A stretch of DNA of 64,000 nucleotides from NCBI RefSeq assembly GCF_910594005.1, contig NC_057827.1, positions 2,046,001-2,110,000 of the forward strand. The letters are read 5' to 3'. The position numbers and the translations under genes were made by a program. The stretch comes from Cervus elaphus (lineage: Eukaryota; Chordata; Mammalia; Artiodactyla; Cervidae). Under the pieces are notes generated by a model. That model was given only the letters and a program-made list of their open reading frames with translations, ran no database searches and was not told the DNA's origin. Positions 45,321 through 58,849 of the stretch are shown here, in pieces (position 1 is the first letter of the stretch; each line of letters starts with the position of its first letter).

Positions 45321-48300
45321 GTGTTCTTGGGGTTTCTCTGGAGTGCCATTAAGGAAATCAAGGCTCCTTTCATGTGTGATGTGCAACACGGAATTGCTCT
45401 GCACGCAGTGCAGGGGAATCGGGCCTCATCTCGCGGCGAGGGGGAAGTCTCATGGTTTTTCTCGTGTTGCTGCTGGAACCTGGGGTATATTCTCGAGTTA
45501 CGACGGGAATGGCCCTTCCACACATGTGTTTGTTCTGCGACGTCAGGACTTCTGCTTAGTTGCGAGGGACAACTCGGGATTCTCCTCGAGGCTTGGCAGG
45601 GCAATTGGGATGCCTCTCCAGCTGAGGCGGGAGACGAAGGGTCCCTTTCCACGTGCCACAGGAATCCTGGGACTCCTATCAACTTTCACGAGGAGTCAGG
45701 CATCGTCTCCTTTGGAGGCACGGATCTCTGCGTACCTCTGGAGTTATGAAAGGATGTGAGGCCTCCGGTCGCGATGAGGTGGGGAACTAGGTCTTTCTCT
45801 GTGGTCTCCACAGGGGATTCAGACATCCTTTCGTCTTGGGAGATGCAAGACGAGCCTGCATTCAAGTCACTGCAGGGATATCCGGCCTTATTTCGAGTCA
45901 GGGCATCGCGGTGTCCATTCCACTTGAGGCCGCAAACTCAGGGTCCCTCTCACATACCTAGAGCTGAGAGAAGCCTCCTCTTGAGGTGCTTGTGGTAAGG
46001 TGGTATTCCTCTGGAGTCGAAGCCAGGGACTAACCTCTCATCTCGAGTTGATTTTTGGTCCACGGAGCTCTTTCGTGTTGCTACATTGACCTCAGGATCC
46101 CTCTAGCCTGGAAACAGTGTTCTTGGGGTTTCTCTGGAGTGCCACTAAGGAAATCAAGGCTCCTTTCATGTGTGATGTGCAACACGGAATTGCTCTGCAT
46201 GCAGTGCAGGAGAATCGAGCCTCATCTCGCGGCGAGGGGGAAGTCTCATGGTTTTTCTCGAGTTGCGGCGGGAACCTGGGGTATATTCTCGAGTTACGAC
46301 GGGGATGGCCCTTCCAGCCACGTGTTTCTTCAGCGACGTCAGGACTCCTGCCTAGTTCCGAGAGACAACTCGGGATTCTCCTCGAGGCTTGGCAGGGCAA
46401 TTGGGACGCCTCTCCAGCTGAAGCGGGAGACCAAGGGTCCCTTTCCACGTGCCACAGGAATCCTGGGACTCCTATCAAGTTTCACGAGGAGTCAGGCATC
46501 GTCTCCTTTGGAGGCACTGATCTCCGCGAAGCTCTGGAGTTTTCAAAGAATGTGAGGCCTCCGGTCGCGATGAGGTGGCGAACTAGGTCTTTCTCTGTGG
46601 TCTCCACAGGGGATTCAGACATCCGTTCGTCTTGGGAGATGTAAGACGAGCCTGCATTCAAGTCACTGCAGGGATATGCGGCCTTCTTTCGAGTCAGAGC
46701 ATCGCGGTGTCCATTCCACTTGAGGCCGCAAACTCAGGGTCCCTCTCACATACCTAGAGCTGAGAGAAGCCTCCTCTTGAGGTGCTTGTGGTAAGGTTGT
46801 ATTCCTCTGGAATCGAAGCCATGGACTAACCGCTCATCTTGGGTTGATTTTTGGTCCACGAAGCTCTTTCGTGTTGCTACATTGACCTCAGGATCCCTCG
46901 AGCCTTGAAACAGTGTTCTTGGGGTTTCTCTGGAGTGCCATCAAGGAAATCAAGTCTCCTTTCATGTGTGATGTGCAACACGGAATTGCTCTGCACGCAG
47001 TGCAGGGGAATCGGGCCTCATCTCGCGGCGAGGGGGAAGTCTTATGGTTTTTCTCAAGTTGCGGCGGGAACCTGGGGTATATTCTCGAGTTACGATGGGG
47101 ATGGCCCTTCCACCCACGTGTTTGTTCAGCGATGTCAAGACTCCTGCCTAGTTGCGAGGGACAACTCGGAATTCTCCTCGAGGCTTGGCAGGGCAATTGG
47201 GACACCTCTCCAGCTGAGGCGGGAGACCAAGTGTCCCTTTCCACGTGCCACAGGAGTCCTGGGACTCCTATCAAGTTTCACGAGGAGTAAGGCATCGTCT
47301 CCTTTGGAGGAACAGATCTCCGCGTACCTCTGGAGTTTTCAAAGGATGTGAGGCCTCCGGTCGCGATGAGGTGGGGAACTAGGTCTTTCTCTGTGGTCTC
47401 CACAGGGGATTCAGATATCCTTTCGTCTTGGGAGATGCAAGACGAGCCTTCATTCAAGTCACTGCAGGGATATCCGGCCTTATTTCGAGTTAGGGCATAG
47501 AGGTGTCCATTCCATTTTAGGCTGCAAACTCAGGGTCCCGCTCACATACCTAGAGCTGAGAGAAGCCTCCTCTTGAGGTGCTTGTGGTAAGGTGGTATTC
47601 CTCTGGAGTCGAAGCCAGGGACTAACCTCTCATCTCGAGTTGATTTTTGGTCCACGGAGCTCTTTCATGTTGCTACAGTAACCTCAGGATCCCTCTAGCC
47701 TTGAAACAGTGTTCTTGGGGTTTCTCTGGAGTGCCATCAAGGAAATCAAGGCTCCTTTCATGTGTGATGTGCAACACGGAATTGCTCTGCATGCAGTGCA
47801 GGGGAATTGGGCCTCATCTCGCTGCGAGGGGGAAGTCTCATGGTTTTTCTCGAGTTGCGGCGGGAACCTGGGGTATATTCTCGAGTTACGACGGGGATGG
47901 CCCTTCCACTCACGTGTTTGTTCAGCCACGTCAGGACTCCTGCCTAGTTGCGAGGGACAACTCTGGATTCTCCTCGAGGCTTTGCAGGGCAATTGGGACG
48001 CCTCTCCAGCTGAGGCGGGAGACCAAGGGTCCCTTTCCACGTGCCACAGGAATCCTGGGACTCCTATCAAGTTTCACGAGGAGTCAGGCATCGTCTCCTT
48101 TGGAGGCACTGTTCGCCGCGTACCTCTGGAGTTTTCAAAGAATGTGAGGCCTCCGGTCGCAAAGAGGTGGGGAACTAGGTCTTTCTCTGTGGTCTCCATA
48201 GGGGATTCAGACATCCTTTCTACTTGGGAGATGCAAGACGAGCCTGCAATCAAGTCACTGCAGGAATATCCGGCCTTATTTCGAGTCAGGGCATCGCGGT

Positions 48301-48504
48301 TTCCATTCGACTTGAGGCTGCAAACTCAGGGTCCCTCTCACATACCTGGAGCTGAGAGAAGCCTCCACTTGAGGTGCTTGTGGTAAGGTGGTATTTCTCT
48401 GGAGTCGAAGCCAGGGACTAACCCCTCATCTCGAGTTGATTTTTGGTCCACGGAGCTCTTTCGTGTGGCTACAGTGACCTCAGGATCCCTCTATCCTGGA
48501 AACA
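45321..48504. repeat. Second higher-order repeat, four-unit form (U58-U61, 3,184 bp)
   Basis: Unit starts: 45321, 46117, 46913, 47709. U58: CTCTATCCTGGAAAC, GTGTTGCTGCTGGAACC, CACACATGTG, GGGATGCCTC, GAGACGAAGGG, GAGTTATGAAAGG. U59: the U1 type with CTTCCAGCCACG and CATCCGTTCG. U60: AAGTCTCC, GAAGTCTTATGG, GATGTCAAGACTCC, GAGGAGTAAGGC, GAGGAACAGATC. U61: GGGAATTGGGCC, CGCTGCGAGG, then TTCGCCGCG and CTACTTGGGAG. The junction type U57b also begins this period, since U57b equals U61b at 3,184 bp. Confidence 0.87.
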
Positions 48505-51500
48505 GTGTTCTTGGGGTTTCTCTGGAGTGCCATTAAGGAAATCAAGGCTCCTTTCATGTGTGATGTGCAACACGGAATTGCTCTGCACGCAGTGCAGGGG
48601 AATCGGGCCTCATCTCGCGGCGAGGGGGAAGTCTCATGGTTTTTCTCGTGTTGCTGCTGGAACCTGGGGTATATTCTCGAGTTACGACGGGAATGGCCCT
48701 TCCACACATGTGTTTGTTCTGCGACGTCAGGACTTCTGCTTAGTTGCGAGGGACAACTCGGGATTCTCCTCGAGGCTTGGCAGGGCAATTGGGATGCCTC
48801 TCCAGCTGAGGCGGGAGACGAAGGGTCCCTTTCCACGTGCCACAGGAATCCTGGGACTCCTATCAACTTTCACGAGGAGTCAGGCATCGTCTCCTTTGGA
48901 GGCACGGATCTCTGCGTACCTCTGGAGTTATGAAAGGATGTGAGGCCTCCGGTCGCGATGAGGTGGGGAACTAGGTCTTTCTCTGTGGTCTCCACAGGGG
49001 ATTCAGACATCCTTTCGTCTTGGGAGATGCAAGACGAGCCTGCATTCAAGTCACTGCAGGGATATCCGGCCTTATTTCGAGTCAGGGCATCGCGGTGTCC
49101 ATTCCACTTGAGGCCGCAAACTCAGGGTCCCTCTCACATACCTAGAGCTGAGAGAAGCCTCCTCTTGAGGTGCTTGTGGTAAGGTGGTATTTCTCTGGAG
49201 TCGAAGCCAGGGACTAACCCCTCATCTCGAGTTGATTTTTGGTCCACGGAGCTCTTTCGTATGGCTACAGTGACCTCAGGATCCCTCTATCCTGGAAACA
49301 GTGTTCTTGGGGTTTCTCTGGAGTGCCATCAAGGAAATCAAGGCTCCTTTCATGTGTGATGTGCAACACGGAATTGCTCTGCACGCAGTGCAGGGGAATC
49401 GGGCCTCATCTCGCGGCGAGGGGGAAGTCTCATGGTTTTTCTCGTGTTGCTGCTGGAACCTGGGGTATATTCTCGAGTTACGACGGGAATGGCCCTTCCA
49501 CACATGTGTTTGTTCTGCGACGTCAGGACTTCTGCTTAGTTGCGAGGGACAACTCGGGATTCTCCTCGAGGCTTGGCAGGGCAATTGGGATGCCTCTCCA
49601 GCTGAGGCGGGAGACGAAGGGTCCCTTTCCACGTGCCACAGGAATCCTGGGACTCCTATCAAGTTTCACGAGGAGTCAGGCATCGTCTCCTTTGGAGGCA
49701 CGGATCTCTGCGTACCTCTGGAGTTATGAAAGGATGTGAGGCCTCCGGTCGCGATGAGGTGGGGAACTAGGTCTTTCTCTGTGGTCTCCACAGGGGATTC
49801 AGACATCCTTTCGTCTTGGGAGATGCAAGACGAGCCTGCATTCAAGTCACTGCAGGGATATCCGGCCTTATTTCGAGTCAGGGCATCGCGGTGTCCATTC
49901 CACTTGAGGCCGCAAACTCAGGGTCCCTCTCACATACCTAGAGCTGAGAGAAGCCTCCTCTTGAGGTGCTTGTGGTAAGGTGGTATTCCTCTGGAGTCGA
50001 AGCCAGGGACTAACCTCTCATCTCGAGTTGATTTTTGGTCCACGGAGCTCTTTCGTGTTGCTACATTGACCTCAGGATCCCTCTAGCCTGGAAACAGTGT
50101 TCTTGGGGTTTCTCTGGAGTGCCACTAAGGAAATCAAGGCTCCTTTCATGTGTGATGTGCAACACGGAATTGCTCTGCATGCAGTGCAGGAGAATCGAGC
50201 CTCATCTCGCGGCGAGGGGGAAGTCTCATGGTTTTTCTCGAGTTGCGGCGGGAACCTGGGGTATATTCTCGAGTTACGACGGGGATGGCCCTTCCAGCCA
50301 CGTGTTTCTTCAGCGACGTCAGGACTCCTGCCTAGTTCCGAGAGACAACTCGGGATTCTCCTCGAGGCTTGGCAGGGCAATTGGGACGCCTCTCCAGCTG
50401 AAGCGGGAGACCAAGGGTCCCTTTCCACGTGCCACAGGAATCCTGGGACTCCTATCAAGTTTCACGAGGAGTCAGGCATCGTCTCCTTTGGAGGCACTGA
50501 TCTCCGCGAAGCTCTGGAGTTTTCAAAGAATGTGAGGCCTCCGGTCGCGATGAGGTGGCGAACTAGGTCTTTCTCTGTGGTCTCCACAGGGGATTCAGAC
50601 ATCCGTTCGTCTTGGGAGATGTAAGACGAGCCTGCATTCAAGTCACTGCAGGGATATGCGGCCTTCTTTCGAGTCAGAGCATCGCGGTGTCCATTCCACT
50701 TGAGGCCGCAAACTCAGGGTCCCTCTCACATACCTAGAGCTGAGAGAAGCCTCCTCTTGAGGTGCTTGTGGTAAGGTTGTATTCCTCTGGAATCGAAGCC
50801 ATGGACTAACCGCTCATCTTGGGTTGATTTTTGGTCCACGAAGCTCTTTCGTGTTGCTACATTGACCTCAGGATCCCTCGAGCCTTGAAACAGTGTTCTT
50901 GGGGTTTCTCTGGAGTGCCATCAAGGAAAGCAAGTCTCCTTTCATGTGTGATGTGCAACAGGGAATTGCTCTGCACGCAGTGCAGGGGAATCGGGCCTCA
51001 TCTCGCGGCGAGGGGGAAGTCTTATGGTTTTTCTCAAGTTGCGGCGGGAACCTGGGGTATATTCTCGAGTTACGATGGGGATGGCCCTTCCACCCACGTG
51101 TTTGTTCAGCGATGTCAAGACTCCTGCCTAGTTGCGAGGGACAACTCGGAATTCTCCTCGAGGCTTGGCAGGGCAATTGGGACACCTCTCCAGCTGAGGC
51201 GGGAGACCAAGTGTCCCTTTCCACGTGCCACAGGAGTCCTGGGACTCCTATCAAGTTTCACGAGGAGTAAGGCATCGTCTCCTTTGGAGGAACAGATCTC
51301 CGCGTACCTCTGGAGTTTTCAAAGGATGTGAGGCCTCCGGTCGCGATGAGGTGGGGAACTAGGTCTTTCTCTGTGGTCTCCACAGGGGATTCAGATATCC
51401 TTTCGTCTTGGGAGATGCAAGACGAGCCTTCATTCAAGTCACTGCAGGGATATCCGGCCTTATTTCGAGTTAGGGCATAGAGGTGTCCATTCCATTTTAG

Positions 51501-52484
51501 GCTGCAAACTCAGGGTCCCGCTCACATACCTAGAGCTGAGAGAAGCCTCCTCTTGAGGTGCTTGTGGTAAGGTGGTATTCCTCTGGAGTCGAAGCCAGGG
51601 ACTAACCTCTCATCTCGAGTTGATTTTTGGTCCACGGAGCTCTTTCATGTTGCTACAGTAACCTCAGGATCCCTCTAGCCTTGAAACAGTGTTCTTGGGG
51701 TTTCTCTGGAGTGCCATCAAGGAAATCAAGGCTCCTTTCATGTGTGATGTGCAACACGGAATTGCTCTGCATGCAGTGCAGGGGAATTGGGCCTCATCTC
51801 GCTGCGAGGGGGAAGTCTCATGGTTTTTCTCGAGTTGCGGCGGGAACCTGGAGTATATTCTTGAGTTACGACGGGGATGGCCCTTCCACCCACGTGTTTG
51901 ATCAGCGACGCCAGGACTCCTGCCTAGTTGCGAGGGACAACTCGGGATTCTCCTCGAGGCTTGGCAGGGCAATTGGGACGCCTCTCCAGCTGAGGCGGGA
52001 GACCAAGTGTCCCTTTCCACGAGCCACAGGAATCCTGGGACTCCTATCAAGTTTGACGAGGAGTCATGCATTGGCTCCTTTGGATGCACTGATCTCCGCG
52101 TACCTCTGGAGTTTTCAAAGGATGTGAGGCCTCCGGTCGCGATGAGGTGGGGAACCAGGTCTTTGTCTGTGGTCTCCACAGGGGATTCAGACATCCTTTC
52201 GTCTTGGGAGATGCAAGACGAGCCTGCATTCAAGTCACTGCAGGGATATCCGGCCTTATTTCGAGTCAGGGCATCGCGGTGTCCATTCCACTTGAGGCCG
52301 CAAAATCAGGGTCCCTCTCACATACCTAGAGCTGAGAGAAGCCTCCTCTTGAGGTGCTTGTGGTAAGGTGGTATTCCTCTGGAGTCGAAGCCAGGCACTA
52401 ACCTCTCATATTGAGTTGATTTTTCGTCCACGAAGCTCTTTCGTGTTGCTACAGTGACCTCAGGATCCCTCTAGCCTTGAAACA
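48505..52484. repeat. Second higher-order repeat, five-unit form with a doubled unit (U62-U66)
   Basis: Unit starts: 48505, 49301, 50097, 50893, 51689. U62 equals U58. U63 is the same type again, differing by CGTATGGC, CCATCAAGG and CAAGTTTC. U64 equals U59, U65 equals U60 and the start of U66 equals U61, now at 3,980 bp (five units) rather than 3,184. One whole unit was therefore added between the two copies. U66 then changes: GATCAGCGACGCCAGG, and GTTTGACGAGGAGTC with CATTGGCTCC as in U27, and finally the CCAGGCACTAACC and CATATTGAG ending shared with U3. Confidence 0.87.
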
Positions 52485-55400
52485 GTGTTCTTGGGGTTTC
52501 TCTGGAGTGCCATCAAGGAAATCAAGACTCCTTTCATGTGTGATGTGCAACAAGGAATTGCTCTGCACGCAGTGCAGGGGAATCGGGCCTCATCTCGCGG
52601 CGCGGGGGAAGTCTCATGGTTTTTCTCGAGTTGCGGCGGGAACCTGGGGTATATTCTCGAGTTACGACGGGGATGGCCCTTCCACCCACGTGTTTGTTCA
52701 GCCACGTCAGGACTCCTGCCTAGTTGCGAGGGACAACTCGGGATTCTCCTCGAGGCTTGGCAGGGCAATTTGGACGCCTCTCCAGCGGAGGCGGGAGACC
52801 AAGAGTCCCTTTCCACGTGCCACAGGAATCCTGGGACTCCTATCAAGTTTCACGAGGAGTCAGGCATCGTCTCCTTTGGAGGCACTGATCTCCGTGTACC
52901 TCTGAAGTTTTCAAAGGATGTGAGGCCTCCGGTCGCGATGAGGTGGGGAACTAGGTCTTTCTCTGTGGTCTCCACAGGGGATTCAGATATCCTTTCCTCT
53001 TGGGAGATGCAAGATGAGCCTGCATTCAAGTCACTGCAGGGATATCCAGCCTATTTCGAGTCAGGGCATCGCGGTGTCCATTCCACTTGAGGCCGCAAAC
53101 TCAGGGTCCCTCTTACATACATAGAGCTGAGAGAAGCCTCCTCTTGAGGTGCTTGTGGTAAGGTGGTATTCCTCTGGAGTCGAAGCCAGTTACTAACCTC
53201 TCATCTCGAGTGGTTTCTTGTTCCACGGAGCTCTTTCGTGCTGCTACAGTGACCTCAGGATCCCTCGAGCCTTGAAACAGTGTTCTTGGGGTTTCTCTGG
53301 AGTGCCATCCAGGAAATCAAGGCTCCTTTCATGTGTGATGTGCAACACGGAATTGCTCTGCACGCAGTGCAGGGGAATCGGGCCTCATCTCGCGGCGAGG
53401 GGGAAGTCTCATGGTTTTTCTTGAGTTGCGGCGGGAACCTGGGGTATATTCTCGAGTTACGACGGGGATGGCCCTTCCACCCACGTGTTTGTTCAGCGAC
53501 GTCAGGACTCCTGCCTAGTTGCGAGGGACAACTCGGGATTCTCCTCGAGGCTTGGCAGGGCAATTGGGCTGCCTCTCCAGCTGAGGCGGGAGACCATGGG
53601 TCCCTTTGCACGTGCCACAGGAATCCTGAGACTCCTATCAAGTTTCACGAGGAGTCAGGCATCGTCTCCTTTGGAGGCACTGATCTCCGCGTACCTTTGG
53701 AGTTTTTAAAGGATGTGAGGCCTCCGGTCGCGATGAGGTGGGGAACTAGGTCTTTTTCTGTGGTCTCCACAGGGGATTCAGACATCCTTTCGTCTTGGGA
53801 GATGCAAGACGAGCCTGCATTCAAGTCACTGCAGGGATATCCAGCCTTATTTCGCGTCAGGGCATCGCAGTGTCCATTCCACTTGAGGCCGCAAACTCAG
53901 GGTCCCTCTCACATACCTAGAGCTGAGAGAAGCCTCCTCTTGAGGTGCTTGTGGTAAGGTGGTATTCCTCTGGAGTCGAAGCCAGGGACTAACCTCTCAT
54001 CTCGAGTTGATTCTTGGTCCACGGAGCTCTTTCGTGTTGCTACAGTGACCTCAGGATCCCTCTAGCCTTGAAAAAGTGTTCTTGGGCTTTCTCTGGAGTG
54101 CCATCAAGGAAATCAAGGCTCCTTTCCTGTGTGATGTGCAACACGGAATTGCTCTGCATGCAGTGCAGGGGAATCGGGCCTCATCTCACGGCGAAGGGGA
54201 AGTCTCATGGTTTTTCTCGAATTGCGGCGGGAACCTGGCGTATATTCTCGAGTTACGACGGGGATGGCCCTTCCACCCACGTGTTTGTTCAGCGACGTCA
54301 GGACTCCTGCCTAGTTGCGAGGGACAACTCGGGATTCTCCTCGAGGCTTGGCAGGGCAATTGGGACGCTTCTCCAGCTGAGGTGGGAGACCAAGGGTACC
54401 TTTCCACGTGCCACAGGAATCCTGGAACTCCTATCAAGTTTCACGAGGAGTCAGGCATCGTCTCCTTTGGAGGCACTGATCTCCGCGTACCTCTGGAGTT
54501 TTCAAACGATGTGAGGCCTCCGGACGCGATGAGGTGGGGAACTAGGTCTTTCTCTGTGGTCTCCACAGGGGATTCAGACATCCTTTCGTCTTAGGAGATG
54601 CAAGACGAGCCTGCATTCAAGTCACTGAAAGGATATCCGTCCTTAATTCGAGTCAGGGCATCGCGGTGTCCATTCCACTTGAGGCCGCAAACTCAGGGTC
54701 CCTCTCACATACCTAGAGCTGAGAGAAGCCTCCTCTTGAGGTGCTTGTGGTAAGGTGGTATTCCTCTGGAGTCGAAGCCAGGGACTAACCTCTCATCTCG
54801 AGTTGATTTTTGGTCCACGGAGCTCTTTCGTGTTGCTACAGTGACCTCAGGATCCCTCTAGCCTTGAAACAGTGTTCTTGTTGTTTCTCTGGAGTGCCAT
54901 CAAGGAAATCAAGGCTCCTTTCATGTGTGATGTGCAAGACGGAATTGCTCTGCACGCACTGCAGGGGAATCGGGCCTCATCTCGCGGCAAGGGGGAAGTC
55001 TCATGGTTTTTCTCGAGTTGCGGCGGGAACCTGGGGTATATTCTCGAGTTACGACGGGGATGGCCCTTCCACCCACGTGTTTGTTCAGCGACGTCAGGAC
55101 TCCTGCCTAGTTTCGAGGGACAACTCGGGATTCTCCTCGAGGCTTGGCAGGGCAATTGGGACGCCTGTCCAGCTGAGGCGGGAGACCAAGGATCCCCTTC
55201 CACGTGACACAGGAATCCTGGGACTCCTATCAATTTTCAGGAGGAGTCAGGCGTCCTCTCCTTTGGAGGCACTGATCTCCGCGTACCTCTGAAGTTTTCA
55301 AAGGATGTGAGGCCTCCGGTCGCGATGAGGTGGGGAACTAGGTCTTTCTCTGTGGTCTCCACAGGGGATTGAGACATCCTTTCGTCTTGGTAGATGCAAG

Positions 55401-56461
55401 ACGAGCCTGCATTCAAGTCACTGCAGGGATATCCGGCCTTATTTCGAGCCAGGGCATCGCGGTGTCCATTCCACTTGAGGCCGCAAACTCAGGGTCCCTC
55501 TCACATACCTAGAGCTGAGAGAAGCCTCCTCTTGAGGTGCTTGTGGTAAGGTGGTATTCCTCTGGAGTCGAAGCCAGGGACTAACCTCTCATCTCGAGTT
55601 GATTTTTGGTCCACGAAGATCTTGCTTGTTGCTACAGTGACCTCAGGTTCCCTCTAGCCTTGAAACAGTGTTCTTGGGGCTTCTCTGGAGTGCCATCAAG
55701 GAAATCAAGGCTCCTTTCATGTGTGATGTGCAAGACGGAATTGCTCTGCACGCAGTGCAGGGTATCGGGCCTCATTTTGCGGCGAGGGGGAAGTCTCATG
55801 GTTTTCTCGAGTTGCGGTGGGAACCTGGGGTATATTCTCGAGTTACGACGGGGATAGCCCTTCCACCCACGTGTTTGTTCAGAGACGTCAGGACTCCTGC
55901 CTAGTTGCGAGGGACAACTCGGGATTCTCCTCGAGGCTTGGCAGCGCAATTGGGATGCCTCTCCAGCTGAGGCGGGAGATCATGGGTCCCTTTCCACTTG
56001 CCACAGGAATCCTGGAACTCCTATCAAGTTTCACGAGGAGTCAGGCATCGTCCCCTTTGGAGGAACTGATCTCCGCATACCTCTGGAGTTTTCAAAGGAT
56101 GTGAGGCCTCCGGTCGCGATAAGGTGGGGAACTAGGTCTTTCTCTGTGGTCTCCACAGGGGATTCAAACATCCTTTCTTCTTGGGAGATGCAAGACGAGC
56201 CGGCATTCAAGTCACTGCAGGGATATCCGGCCTTATTTCGAGTCAGGGCATCGGGGTGTCCATTCGACTTGAGGCCGCAAACTCAGGGTCCCTCTCATAT
56301 ACCTAGAGCTGAGAGAAGCCTCCTCTTGAGGTGCTTCTGATAAGGTGGTATTCATCTGGAGTCGAAGCCAGGGACTAACCTCTCATCTCGAGTTGATTTT
56401 TGGTCCACAGAGCTCTTTTGTGTTGCTACATTGATCTCAGGATCCCTCTAGCCTTGAAACA
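52485..56461. repeat. Units U67-U71
   Basis: Unit starts: 52485, 53280, 54076, 54872, 55668. U67 and U68 match U4 and U5 at exactly 50,115 bp, including the one-base loss CCAGCCTATTTCG in U67. The start of U69 matches U6 (TTCTCGAATTGCGG). U70 begins CTTGTTGTTTCTCTGG as U37 and U52 do, has GCAAGACGG as in U28, and has its own GCACTGCAGGGG. U71 lost single bases in GCAGGGTATCGGG and ATGGTTTTCTCG (hence 794 bp) and ends with ATCGGGGTGTCC and CATTCGACTTG as in U2, U7 and U11. No other feature is present. Confidence 0.84.
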
Positions 56462-58849
56462 GTGTTCTTGGGGTTTCTCTGGAGTGCCATCAAGGAAATC
56501 AAGGCTCCTTTCATGTGTGATGTGCAACACGGAAATGCTCTGCACGCAGTGCAGGGGAATCGGGCCTCATCTCGCGGCGAGGAGGAAGTCTCATGGTTTT
56601 TCTCGAGTTGTGGCGGAAACCTGGGGAATATTCTCGAGTTACGACGGGGATCTCCCTTCCACACACGTGTTTGTTCAGTGACGTCAGGACTCCTGCCTAG
56701 TTGCGAGGGACAACTCGGGATTCTCCTCGAAGCTTGGCAGGGCGATTGGGACGCCTCTCCAGCTGAGTTGGGAGACCAAGGGTCCCTTTCCACGTGCCAC
56801 AGGAATCCTGGGACTCCTATCAAGTTTCACGAGGAGTCAGGCATCGTCTCCTTTGGAGGCACTGATTTCCAAGTACCTCTGGAGATTTCAAAGGATGTGA
56901 GGCCTCCGGTCGCGATGAGGTGGGGAACTAGGTCTTTCTCTGTGTTCTCCACTGGGGATTCAGACATCCTTTCGTCTTGGTCGATGCAAGACGAGCCTGC
57001 ATTCAAGTCACTGCAGGGATATCCGGCCTTATTTCGAGTCAGGGCATCGCGGTGTCCATTCCACTTGAGGCCGCAAAATCAGGGTCCCTCTCACAAACCT
57101 AGAACTGAGAGAAGCCTCCTCTTGAGGTGCTTGTGGTAAGATGGTATTCCTCTGGAGTCGAAATCAGGGACTAACCTCTCATCTCGAGTTGATTTTAGGT
57201 CCACGGAGCTCTTTCGTGTTGCTTCAGTGACCACAGGATCCCTCTAGCCTTGAAACAGTGTTCTTGGGGTTTCTCTGGAGTGCCATCAAGGAAATCAAGG
57301 CTCCTTTCATGTGTGATGTGCAACACGGAATTGCTCTGCACGCAGTGCAGGGGAATCGGGCCTCATCTCGCGGCGAAGGGGAAGTCTCATGGTTTTTCTC
57401 GAGTTGCGGCGGGAACCTGGGGTATATTCTTTAGTTACGATGGGGATGGTCCTTCCACACACGTGTTTGTTCAGCGACGTCAGCACTCCTACCTAGTTGC
57501 GAGGGTCAACTCGGGATTCTCCTCGAGGCTTGGCAAGGCAATTGGGACGCTTCTCCAGCTGAGGCGGGAGACCAAGGGACCCTCTCCATGTGCCACAGGA
57601 AACCTGGAACTCCTATCAACTTTCACGAGGAGTCAGGGATCATCTCCTGTGGAGGCACTGATCTTCGCATACCTCTGGAGTTTTCAAAGGATGTGAGGCC
57701 TCCGGTCGCGATGAGGTGGGGAACTAGGTCTTTTTCTGTGTTCTCCACAGGGGATTCAGACATCCTTTCATCTTGGGAGATGAAAGACGTGCTTGCATTC
57801 AAGTCACTGCAGGGATATCCGGCCTTATTTCGAGTCAGGGCATCGCGGTGTCCATTCCACTTGAGGCCGCAAACTCAGGGTCCCTCTCACATACCTAGAG
57901 CTGAGAGAAGCCTCCTCTTGAGGTGCTTGTGGTAAGGTGGTATTCCTCTGGAGTCGAAGCCAGGGACTAACCTCTCATCTCGATTTGATTTCTGGTCCAC
58001 GGAGCTCTTTCATGTTGCTACAGTGACCTCAGGATCCCTCTAGCCTTGAAACAGTGTTCTTGGGGTTTCTCTGGAGTGCCATCAAGGAAATCAAGGCTCC
58101 TTTCATGTGTGATGTGCAACACGGAATTGCTCTGCACGCAGTGCAGGGGAATTGGGCCTCATCTCGTGGCGAGGGGGAAGTCTCATGGTTTTTCTCGAGT
58201 TGCGGCGGGAACCTGGGGTATATTCTCGAGTTATGACGGGGATGGCCATTCCACACACGTGTTTGCTCAGCGACGTCAGGACTCCTTCCTAGTTGCGAGG
58301 AACAACTCGGGATTCTCCTCGAGGCTTGGCAGGGCAATTGGGACGCCTCTCCACCTGAGGCGGGAGACCAAGGGTCCCTTTTCACGTGCCACAGGAATCC
58401 TGGGACTCCTATCAAGTTTCACGAGGAGTCAGGCATCGTCTCCTTTGGAGGCACTGATCTCCGCGTACCTCTGGAATTTTCAAAGGATGTGACGCCTCCT
58501 GTCGCGATGAGGTGGGGAAGTAGGTCTTTCTCTGTGGTCTCCACAGGGGATTCAGACATCCTTTCTTCTTGGGAGATGCAAGACGAGCCTGCATTCAAGT
58601 CACTGCAGGGATATCCCGCCTTATTTCGAGTCAGGGCATCGCGGTGTCCATTCCACTTGAGGCCGCAAACTCAGGGTCCCTCTCACATACCTAGAGCTGA
58701 GAGAATCCTCCTCTTGAGGTGCTTGTGGTAAGGTGGTATTCCTCTGGAGTCGAAGCCAGGGACTAACCTCTCATCTCGAGTTGATTTTTGGTCCACGGAG
58801 CTCTTTCGTGTTGCTACAGTGACCTCAGGATACCTCTAACCTTGAAACA
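56462..58849. repeat. Units U72-U74
   Basis: Unit starts: 56462, 57258, 58054. U72 shares GGGGAATATTCTCG, GGGGATCTCCC, CAGTGACGTCAGG, CGAAGCTTGGCAGGGCG, CCAAGTACCTCTGGAG and TGTGTTCTCC with the middle of U6, 52,501 bp upstream. U73 has private changes (ATTCTTTAGTTACGATGG, CAGCACTCCTACC, GGAAACCTGGAAC, GGGATCATCTCC). U74 is close to the overall consensus, with TTATGACGGGG and GATGTGACGCCTCCTG as its own marks. Satellite only. Confidence 0.84.
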
